A DNA stretch of 39,143 bases, taken from NCBI GenBank assembly GCA_034437795.1, contig DAOTTI010000104.1, forward strand, positions 1 through 39,143. The letters run 5' to 3'. How positions within the stretch are numbered: the stretch's first letter is position 1; the number at the start of each line of letters is the position of its first letter. The notes below the pieces were generated by a model that saw nothing but the letters and a program-made list of their open reading frames with translations, made no database searches and had not been told where the DNA came from. The DNA comes from DAOTTI01 sp034437795 (GTDB lineage Bacteria; Chloroflexota; UBA11872; UBA12225). Positions 33,158-39,143 of the stretch are shown piece by piece. Both the position numbers and the translations under genes were made by a program.

Positions 33158-34480
33158 ATGTCCCCCTTTGCCAATCGAGCCTCGACCATCATCGAGCACA
33201 TCGTGGGACGCGAGATCCTGGATTCCCGCGGCAACCCAACCATAGAGGTCGACGTGTACCTGGAGGACGGGAGCTTCGGGCGCGCGGCCGTCCCGTCCGG
33301 CGCCTCCACCGGCGCCCATGAGGCGGTGGAGCTGCGCGACGGCGATAAGCAGCGGTACGGCGGCAAGGGCGTGCTCACCGCCGTCGAGCACGTCAATAAG
33401 GACATCGCGGAGCACCTGGTGGGGATGGACGCGGTCGACCAGCGCGCCGTCGACGCCGCCCTGATCGCCCTCGATGGCACCCCCAACAAGGCCCGCCTGG
33501 GGGCCAACGCCATCCTCGGCGTCTCCCTGGCGGTGGCGAAGGCCGCCGCTAGCGCCACCGGCCTGCCTCTGTACCGTTATCTGGGCGGCCCGGGCGTCTC
33601 GCTCCTGCCGGTCCCGATGTGCAACATCCTCAACGGGGGTAAGCACGCCGTCGACGGCACCGACTTCCAGGAGTTCATGGTCATGCCGCTCGGGGCGCCG
33701 ACCTTCCGCGAGGGGCTGCGCTGGGCGGTTGAGGTCTACCAGGCTCTGCGCAAGGTGCTGCACGATGCCGGCTACTCGGTCAACGTCGGCGACGAAGGCG
33801 GCTTTGCCCCTTCTCTGAAGACCAATGAGGCGGCCATCGAATACATCCTGCGGGCCATCGAAGCCGCGGGGTATCGTCCCGGCGACGAGATCGCCATCGC
33901 TCTCGACCCCGCCACCACGGAGTTGTACGACAACGGGCGCTACCGGCTGGCCAGGGAGGGGCGCGACCTCACCTCGCAGGAGATGGTCGACTTCTGGGCC
34001 CGCTGGTGCCAGCGCTATCCCATCGTCTCCATCGAAGACGGGCTGGCGGAAGACGATTGGGACGGCTGGAAGGCCCTGCGCGCGCGCCTGGGCGACCGCG
34101 TGCAGCTCGTAGGCGACGACCTGCTGGTCACCAATACCCAGCGCCTGCAGCGCGCCATCCGCGAGCGGGCGGCCAACTCCATCCTGGTCAAGCTCAATCA
34201 GATCGGCACGCTTTCGGAGACGCTCGCGGCTGTGGAGCTCGCCAAGCGCGCCTCGTGGACGGCCGTGATCTCTCACCGCTCCGGCGAGACGGAGGACACC
34301 ACCATCGCCGACCTGGCCGTGGCCACGGGCGCGGGCCAGATCAAGACGGGCGCCCCGTGCCGCACCGACCGCGTCGCCAAGTTCAACCAACTGCTCCGGA
34401 TCGAAGAGGAGCTGGGCGAGCAGGCAACTTACGCAGGGCGTGGCGCGTTCTATAACGTCGGTCTGGATCGTTCCACGTAG
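33158..34480 (+). CDS. eno: Enolase
   Basis: Enolase interconverts 2-phosphoglycerate and phosphoenolpyruvate. The N-terminal IVGREILDSRGNPTIEVDVYL, the loop SGASTGAHEAVELRDGD, MCNILNGGKHAVDGTDFQEFM, NVGDEGGFAPSLKTNEAA, the metal ligands in ALDPATTELY, SIEDGLAEDDWDGW and VGDDLLVTN, the catalytic lysine in ILVKLNQIGTLSETL, and SHRSGETEDTTIADLAVA are all present. The length is 440 residues. The start is ATG at 33158 with CTGGAAGGAGCCTGCC upstream; the frame is open about 70 codons further, but that part is intergenic repeat. The downstream gene, a roadblock protein, is 89 bases away on the same strand. Confidence 0.96.
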   Translation: MSPFANRASTIIEHIVGREILDSRGNPTIEVDVYLEDGSFGRAAVPSGASTGAHEAVELRDGDKQRYGGKGVLTAVEHVNKDIAEHLVGMDAVDQRAVDAALIALDGTPNKARLGANAILGVSLAVAKAAASATGLPLYRYLGGPGVSLLPVPMCNILNGGKHAVDGTDFQEFMVMPLGAPTFREGLRWAVEVYQALRKVLHDAGYSVNVGDEGGFAPSLKTNEAAIEYILRAIEAAGYRPGDEIAIALDPATTELYDNGRYRLAREGRDLTSQEMVDFWARWCQRYPIVSIEDGLAEDDWDGWKALRARLGDRVQLVGDDLLVTNTQRLQRAIRERAANSILVKLNQIGTLSETLAAVELAKRASWTAVISHRSGETEDTTIADLAVATGAGQIKTGAPCRTDRVAKFNQLLRIEEELGEQATYAGRGAFYNVGLDRST

Positions 34481-34569
34481 TTGCGAGTTTCGAGGTCTGG
34501 GCGTCGAGTTCGGCCTGCGGACCCGCTTGAAGCTCGACACCACGCACTCGAAACGGAACTGGAGAAGCC

Positions 34570-34941
34570 ATGGCAGACCTCACCGAGCTCCTCACCAGCT
34601 TTACGCGCATTCGCGGCGTCAGTACCGCCCTCGTCGTCGGCCAGGACGGCCTGGTCATCCAGAGCGTCACCGCGCCCGGCCAGGACGGCGCCGATGCCGA
34701 CGTCCTGGGGGCCGTCGCGTCTAGCGGGCTCCTGCCGGCGCGCCAGATTGGCGAGGAGACTGAGCGGGGCAACTTGCTGCAGAGCATCTACGAGTACGAG
34801 AAGGGGGTGGTCGTCATCGAGCCCCTGGGCCAGAGCGCCATCCTGGTCGTCGTCACCGACGCCGCCGCCAATCTCGGCCTCCTCCGCCTCCAGGCGCGGA
34901 AGGTCCACCGCGACCTGGAGCAGGCCCTGGCCGAGCTGTAA
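34570..34941 (+). CDS. Roadblock/LC7-domain protein
   Basis: This is a single roadblock/LC7 domain of 123 residues, cytoplasmic. LTELLTSFTRIRGVSTALVV is the first helix and strand, GQDGLVIQS the characteristic turn, and YEKGVVVIEPLGQSAILVVV the later strands, ending in a helix (RLQARKVHRDLEQALAEL). In bacteria the family usually works with Ras-like GTPases (MglA type) as a regulator or scaffold. No GTPase gene is near it here; the enolase upstream is the only close neighbour. ATG at 34570 has GGAACTGGAGAAGCC upstream. Confidence 0.85.
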   Translation: MADLTELLTSFTRIRGVSTALVVGQDGLVIQSVTAPGQDGADADVLGAVASSGLLPARQIGEETERGNLLQSIYEYEKGVVVIEPLGQSAILVVVTDAAANLGLLRLQARKVHRDLEQALAEL

Positions 34942-35402
34942 CCCGACGGACGCACGCCCTCACTCCCTTTCGCCCCCAGCCCCGACGCGGGGACGCGGAG
35001 ACACGGGGACGCGGGGAGAGCCCTCACGCCCTTCGGTCGGGAGGGGAGAAAGACCTCACCCCCTAGCCCCCTCTCCGACACAGAGCGGGGGAACGACGGC
35101 CACGGGTGTGCGGCTTGGCTGCGCCGGGAGGGGAGGGACAACCTCACCCCCTTCGGTCGGGGCCGTGCAGGGAGGGGAGAAAGACCTCACCCCCTAGCCC
35201 CCGCTCCGACACGGAGCGGGGGAACGACGGCCACAGGAAGAGGGCGTCACGGACGGTGGCCCCACCGCCCCCACTCTGAGATAGAGCGGAGGGATGCGGG
35301 CCGCGAGCCGGCGCCTTACAGATCTGCCGGGCGCGGCCGAGATCCGTGCGGGGCGCGACGGATCGCGGCTCTCGGGCTATCCTCTAGGCTGGTGAGAGCC
35401 TG
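34942..35402. repeat. Repeat-rich intergenic region between the roadblock gene and purN
   Basis: No gene is seen. Several copies of ACCTCACCCCC.TCGGTCGG and of GACACGGAGCGGGGGAACGA lie between 34960 and 35240; for example, CTCACCCCCTAGCCCCC is followed by GCTCCGACAC-like units at 35055-35105 and again at 35187-35237. They belong to the families seen at 2563 and 20459. The final 100 bases have no repeats and probably hold the purN promoter. Confidence 0.7.
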
Positions 35403-36065
35403 GTGACACTCAAGCTTGGCGTATTGGCGTCGGGCCGCGGGACCAGCCTGCAGGCGCTGCTGGATGCCTCCGCCCGTGGCGAGATCCCGGCCCAGGTGGC
35501 CGTCGTGCTCAGCAACCGGCCCCGTGCGCGGGCGCTGGAGCGGGCCAGGGCCGCCGGCGTCCCTGCCTTTGCGCTCCCGCAGCAGCGCTTTGCCAGCCTG
35601 CGGGAGCGCGATCTAGCGATGGTGGAGCGCCTGCGCCGGTACGGCGTGGAGTTGGTCGTGCTGGCCGGCTACGATCGCGTCCTTTCCCCTGAGTTCGTGG
35701 AGGCCTTCCCCCACCGCATCATCAACATGCACCCGTCGCTCCTGCCCGCCTTTGGCGGCGCCGGCTGGATGGCGCCGCGGCCCCAGGCGGAGGCGCTTGC
35801 CCACGGCTGCAAGATCACGGGCTGCACCATCCACCTCGTCACCACGGAAAGCGGGGTGGACGCGGGGCCGATCGTGGCCCAGGCGGCAGTCCCCATCTAC
35901 GACGACGATACCGTGGATACCCTGGTGGCTCGCGTCTTGCGCCAGGAGCACCGGCTACTCCTGGAGACCGTGCGCCTCTTCGCCGAAGGCCGCATCCGCG
36001 TGGAAGGTCGGCGCGTCTTCACCGGCTCCCTCCGCCCACCCGATGAGCCCGGCATGCCGGGGTAA
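35403..36065 (+). CDS. purN: Phosphoribosylglycinamide formyltransferase
   Basis: PurN transfers a formyl group from 10-formyltetrahydrofolate to GAR, the third step of purine synthesis. LGVLASGRGTSLQALLDA is the N-terminal phosphate-binding strand and loop. IINMHPSLLPAFGG carries catalytic Asn108 and His110, and CTIHLVTTESGVDAGPIVAQ the catalytic Asp153. The length, 220 residues, is usual. The start is GTG at 35403 with a weak GGTGAGAGCC upstream. Other purine genes are not nearby. The 3' end is only 19 bases from the convergent flavoprotein gene. Confidence 0.93.
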   Translation: MTLKLGVLASGRGTSLQALLDASARGEIPAQVAVVLSNRPRARALERARAAGVPAFALPQQRFASLRERDLAMVERLRRYGVELVVLAGYDRVLSPEFVEAFPHRIINMHPSLLPAFGGAGWMAPRPQAEALAHGCKITGCTIHLVTTESGVDAGPIVAQAAVPIYDDDTVDTLVARVLRQEHRLLLETVRLFAEGRIRVEGRRVFTGSLRPPDEPGMPG

Positions 36066-36084
36066 GGCGTAACTACGCATTCCG

Positions 36085-38136
36085 TCACAGCCTGCGGCCG
36101 ACGAGGTGCGCGTAGGCGACCAGGTCCCGTAAGGGCTCCACGTACGGCGTGTCTCCCAGGGTAATGGTCACGCCGTCCGGCACCGTCGCCGGCAGCGGCG
36201 GCAGGCGCGCCCGCGCCGGCCACGGCACGAACCCCTCGTGCTCTGCCCCTGCGCCCGGCTGCGGCCGGCGTTTTGAGGCGCGAGACGCCAGGCCGGCGCC
36301 TCGAAAGCTGAGGCGGGAGGCCGGCGACCTGAGTTGCCCCCCCTGAACCCGCCCCTGGGGCCAGCCGGCCGCCGAGACGGCGCTGTGGAACGGCTCCAGG
36401 ATCTCCTCTCGCCCGTCGCGCACCACCCGCAGCTTGCTGCGCCGCTCCTCATCGTAGATCCACTCCAGGACGTGCGTTCCTGTCACGAGAGGGACGTGGT
36501 AGCCGTCCAAGCGCTCACGCAGGCGGGCCGCGTGCATCGGGTGGACGTCGGGGAAAGGCTCGGCCTCTGTCCCGGGGACGATGACTGTGGGACGCCGCCC
36601 CCAGCCCGCGAGGAACAGGGCCGTCTCCGCCGCCAGCGCGCCGGGGCCCACTACCGCTACCCGCCGGCCGATCCCGTACAGCTCGTGCAGGTCCTTGCCC
36701 AGGAGCTCGCCCGCTAGGAGGACGGCGCGACCGCGCGCCCACGCCGGCCGGACCTCCGGCCGCGGCCGGCAATCCACCGTCACGTCTGCCCCGAGATCCG
36801 GCTGGTCCGTAATGCCCGCGCCCAGCTCGTACAGGCGCTCCGCGAAGTAGAGGAAGGCGCGGCCGTACTCCGCGTTCCCGGGCACGCCGGCCCGCAGGCC
36901 GAGCAGGCCGCCCAGGGGCAGACCGGCGGTCGCGATGCTCACCTCGTGCCCCCGCATGGCCGCCACCCGCGCCACCTCCAGCCCGGGGAGATTTGCGCCC
37001 AGAATAACCACGCGACGGGGGTGCGCCGGCGCCTGGAGCGGGGGCAGGAACTCGCGCCCCGCCTCGCCGTTCACCGGACACCCCGTCGCCCCATCCGGCC
37101 CGGGAGTGAAGCAGGCCATGCAGCCGATGCAGGGGATGATCTCGGAGTCGATGCCGGCGCGCACCTTCGCCGGCCAGGCGGGGTCGGCCAGTAGCGCCCG
37201 CCCCAGCGAGACGAGATCGCCCTGTCCGTCGCGCACGACGCGCTCCGCCGTCTCCCCGCTCACGATGCGCCCCGCCGCCAGCACCGGCACGTCAACCGCC
37301 GCCTTGATCTCCGCCGCCAGGTGCGCCTGCGTCGCCTCCCCGACCCCTGCGCTGAGCCGGATCGGTCCATCCGACTCCATCGATCCGGCGATCACCTCCA
37401 GCGCCGCCGCGCCGCTGGCGACGAGTGCGCGGGCGATCTCCCGCGCCTGGTCCGGCGTGATCCCGTTCGGCCGGTATTCGTCCGCGCTGAACTTCACCAG
37501 CACCGGCAGGCAATCGTCCGTCTGGCGGCGCGCGGCGCGGATGACGTCGACCAGCGCCCGCAGGCGGCCGGCTGGGCCGCGCCCGTAGCGATCCTGGCGC
37601 CGGTTGGCGGCGGGCGAGAGCAGCTGGGCCAGCAGACTTCGGTGCGACGCCTGGATCTCGATGGCGTCGAAACCCGCGCGCCGGGCGCGACCGGCCGCGG
37701 CGCCAAAGGCCTCCACGACGCCGGCAATCTCTGCGGCCGGCACGCTGGCCAGGTCGGGAACCGGCGGGTAATGGAGCTGGATGGCCGCCCGCGCTCCGGC
37801 GCGATGGATCGCCTCCGCCAGAACGCGGAACCGCGGAATGGCCTCATCTCGGTCCAGGCGCAGCCTGGGCAGGGGCGGTGGCGGCCCGCCCACCAGCGTG
37901 CTCTCGACAATGATCAGGGCGGCGCCTCCGGCTGCCCGCGCCTCGTACCAGGCGATCAGGCGGCGCGATGGCAGGCCCGCCCGTGACGCGAACCCCGTGG
38001 TCATCGCCGCCATCACGATCCGGTTGGGCAGCGTCAGGGAGCCGATGCGAGCCGGCGTGAAGAGGCGCTCCGGTTCCGGTTTCGGTGGAGGCTCCTGCGG
38101 TACCAGGCCCGGGAACGGAAGGGGCGGGCGCATCAT
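36085..38136 (-). CDS. Old-Yellow-Enzyme / 2,4-dienoyl-CoA reductase-like flavoprotein with Fe-S and Rossmann domains
   Basis: The protein resembles FadH-type NADH:flavin oxidoreductases: an FMN TIM barrel (LFTPARIGSLTLPNRIVMAA near residue 25-45, ASHRSLLAQLLSPAANRRQDRYG, ADPAWPAKVR), then Cys-rich CIGCMACFTPGPDGATGC-PVNGEAG for a 4Fe-4S cluster, and a C-terminal dinucleotide-binding half. Several hallmarks are weakened. The barrel motif QLHYPP has lost the usual QLxHxGR form. The first Rossmann glycine motif reads GANLPG, and the second GPGALAAE lacks its last Gly. A low-complexity patch (SFRGAGLASRASKRRPQPG) sits near the C-terminus. It may use a different substrate or be losing cofactor binding. 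The start is one of two adjacent ATGs (38136, 38133) with GGGGAGC upstream. The length is 683 residues. Confidence 0.8.
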   Translation of the reverse strand: MMRPPLPFPGLVPQEPPPKPEPERLFTPARIGSLTLPNRIVMAAMTTGFASRAGLPSRRLIAWYEARAAGGAALIIVESTLVGGPPPPLPRLRLDRDEAIPRFRVLAEAIHRAGARAAIQLHYPPVPDLASVPAAEIAGVVEAFGAAAGRARRAGFDAIEIQASHRSLLAQLLSPAANRRQDRYGRGPAGRLRALVDVIRAARRQTDDCLPVLVKFSADEYRPNGITPDQAREIARALVASGAAALEVIAGSMESDGPIRLSAGVGEATQAHLAAEIKAAVDVPVLAAGRIVSGETAERVVRDGQGDLVSLGRALLADPAWPAKVRAGIDSEIIPCIGCMACFTPGPDGATGCPVNGEAGREFLPPLQAPAHPRRVVILGANLPGLEVARVAAMRGHEVSIATAGLPLGGLLGLRAGVPGNAEYGRAFLYFAERLYELGAGITDQPDLGADVTVDCRPRPEVRPAWARGRAVLLAGELLGKDLHELYGIGRRVAVVGPGALAAETALFLAGWGRRPTVIVPGTEAEPFPDVHPMHAARLRERLDGYHVPLVTGTHVLEWIYDEERRSKLRVVRDGREEILEPFHSAVSAAGWPQGRVQGGQLRSPASRLSFRGAGLASRASKRRPQPGAGAEHEGFVPWPARARLPPLPATVPDGVTITLGDTPYVEPLRDLVAYAHLVGRRL

Positions 38137-38532
38137 CTGCTCCCCATGCTACCGCAGCGCGGCCGGCCGGCGGGCGCGGCTCGCCCCCGCCGGCCGCTCG
38201 TCTGGGCTCTTCATCGCCGGCAGTCAATTCCCTCTCTGCATGGGGAGAGGGTCAGGGTGAGGGCTCCGCTCGCGAACAAGCCGGTCCTTGACCCCACCTG
38301 GCGCTGCCAGCGCTGAAGTGAGGGCTCCGCTCGCGAACAAGCCGGGCTGGCGCGGCCGGCGCTCCCCGGGGCAGCACGACGCTGGCGCACCTGCGGCCGC
38401 CAGCGGATATTGCCCATTCTGGCAGGGGGTCCGCTCAGAGCGGATCAGTCGGAACGCGTATCGTATCCGAGCTGGCGCCTGATGGGACGATCCTTAACGG
38501 AGCAGCTATCGGCCACACTGTGGCGGTGAATA
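38137..38532. repeat. Repeat-containing intergenic region with a 27-bp direct repeat
   Basis: A GAGAGGG-family copy (CCTCTCTGCATGGGGAGAGGG) is at 38230-38251. Its tail GAGGGCTCCGCTCGCGAACA is part of a 27-base perfect direct repeat at 38258-38284 and 38319-38345, starting 61 bases apart. The rest, to the toxin stop codon at 38533, has no convincing gene, although one plus-strand frame (LAPDGTILNGAAIGHTVAV at about 38475-38530) looks vaguely protein-like. Confidence 0.7.
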
Positions 38533-38856
38533 TCACTGGGCCAACGATGAGACCTCGCCAGCGCCCTGCGATGCCCTGCAGCGGCGCTCGGTCTCTGGGT
38601 GGAAGGTCTCGTGCGCTCCGATGGCGAACGCGAGGCAGGCACGGCCCTCCGCCGGCACAAGATAGGCTGCCCGGTGGGCGCCACCGGGCGGAGAGAATAC
38701 GAGGGATCGCACCTCGCGCAGGCTCCCGGTCCGTGGATGTCCCTTGAACGGTTCCTGCTCGAGCGCCGCGAGTGACCGCATGACCCGCGGGAGGCAGGCG
38801 CGGAGGCCCTTTTCGGCCTGGCGGGTGGGTTGGACCTCGCACCACTCAGGCAGCAT
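38533..38856 (-). CDS. Probable RelE/ParE-family toxin (type II toxin-antitoxin)
   Basis: At 107 residues this is toxin-sized. The pattern fits RelE/ParE/HigB-like proteins: an amphipathic helix (QAEKGLRACLPRVMRSLAAL), a conserved EPFKGHPRTGSLREVRSLVF segment, a strand with basic residues (AHRAAYLVPAEGRACLAF) and a C-terminal FAIGAHETFHPETERR resembling the last strand and helix of such toxins. If active it would cleave ribosome-bound mRNA or inhibit gyrase; which cannot be told. The start is ATG at 38856, 11 bases inside the upstream gene, the typical overlap of antitoxin-first pairs. Confidence 0.65.
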   Translation of the reverse strand: MLPEWCEVQPTRQAEKGLRACLPRVMRSLAALEQEPFKGHPRTGSLREVRSLVFSPPGGAHRAAYLVPAEGRACLAFAIGAHETFHPETERRCRASQGAGEVSSLAQ

Positions 38857-39094
38857 CGCTCACGCCAGCGCCGTCCTCCGCCTGATCGATGTCGATCCCC
38901 CGCTCAGTAGCGATCTCCCGCAGGCTGCGTGTTCGCCCCACGCGATACGCTGCCAGCGCGTGCTCCGCGAGCTCATCAAACGGGTTCTCCGCATCGGCAG
39001 CCAGCCGGCTGAGGCTCAGTAGTCGGGGCCGACCAGGCCCCGCTCCTGGAAGTCGGCCACCTGGCGCCAGCTCACCGGCAGCACGTTCGGCCAC
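38846..39094 (-). CDS. Probable antitoxin partner of the RelE/ParE-like toxin
   Basis: The convincing part is the last 50 residues: NPFDELAEHALAAYRVGRT then SLREIATERGIDIDQAEDG, a short acidic-tailed helical protein as expected for an antitoxin. Its stop codon (38846-38848) overlaps the toxin start by 11 bases. The N-terminus is unclear. GTG at 39094 would overlap the preceding gene heavily in another frame; a start near 39017 (CTG overlapping the TGA of that gene) is more plausible biologically. No DNA-binding domain is obvious, so neutralisation may not be coupled to autoregulation. Confidence 0.5.
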   Translation of the reverse strand: MAERAAGELAPGGRLPGAGPGRPRLLSLSRLAADAENPFDELAEHALAAYRVGRTRSLREIATERGIDIDQAEDGAGVSDAA

Positions 39095-39143
39095 ACCTGC
39101 TGGAAGTGCTCCTGGTGGGCATGCCAGTAGGCCACCGTGATGT
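39016..39143 (-). CDS. C-terminal end of an unidentified protein (partial, runs off right edge)
   Basis: On the minus strand the sequence from the right edge reads as about 41 residues in one frame, including YWHAHQEHFQQVWPNVLPVSW and ending FQERGLVGPDY before TGA at 39018-39016. The composition (Trp, His, Tyr, Asp) is clearly coding, unlike the overlapping frame. It lies directly upstream of the antitoxin and may be cotranscribed with it. The family is not recognised. Confidence 0.6.
   Translation of the reverse strand, partial: ITVAYWHAHQEHFQQVWPNVLPVSWRQVADFQERGLVGPDY

Noticed and set aside
38470..38747. Plus-strand open frame overlapping the toxin gene on the other strand
   Set aside because: Only its first 25 residues look protein-like, there is no start with a ribosome site, and the rest is the shadow of the toxin gene.

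Overview
The window is 39 kb of high-GC bacterial chromosome dominated by central carbon metabolism. The organism is not named by any marker here. The best guess is a member of the Chloroflexota (Thermomicrobia-like), judging from high GC, an archaeal-style valyl-tRNA synthetase, a eukaryote-like NADP isocitrate dehydrogenase, a Bacteroidetes/Actinobacteria-like class B succinate dehydrogenase, GYD and roadblock proteins, and abundant short GAGAGGG-type intergenic repeats. That assignment is inference.

Layout: the left edge carries the last residues of an unknown gene, then on the minus strand a DegT-family aminotransferase, guanylate kinase, glutamyl-tRNA synthetase and citrate synthase. Isocitrate dehydrogenase, sucC and sucD run divergently on the plus strand. 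After a structured intergenic region with a probable minus-strand non-coding RNA comes a minus-strand block reading fumC, a GYD protein, then frdA-frdB-frdC-frdD, a quinol:fumarate reductase of the E. coli type. Diverging from fumC, on the plus strand, is sdhC-sdhA-sdhB, a class B succinate:quinone oxidoreductase with a five-helix cytochrome b, followed by malate dehydrogenase. A minus-strand tRNA-Arg(TCT) follows.

The right half is more mixed: a GAF-PAS histidine kinase, a membrane glycosyltransferase-like protein whose 3' end overlaps xylulokinase, xylose isomerase, a gene-poor stretch with gene remnants, valyl-tRNA synthetase, a THUMP-domain RNA methyltransferase, enolase, a roadblock/LC7 protein, purN, an Old-Yellow-Enzyme/dienoyl-CoA-reductase-like flavoprotein and, at the right edge, a probable type II toxin-antitoxin pair plus a partial gene.

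Together the first 20 kb encode citrate synthase, isocitrate dehydrogenase, succinyl-CoA synthetase, two different complex II enzymes, fumarase and malate dehydrogenase. Aconitase and any 2-oxoglutarate-oxidising enzyme are absent from the window. Placing a fumarate reductase and a succinate dehydrogenase in divergent operons suggests the C4 branch can be run in either direction. The other feature most worth a second look is the unassigned RNA at about 9244-9543, which has its own promoter and intrinsic terminator.
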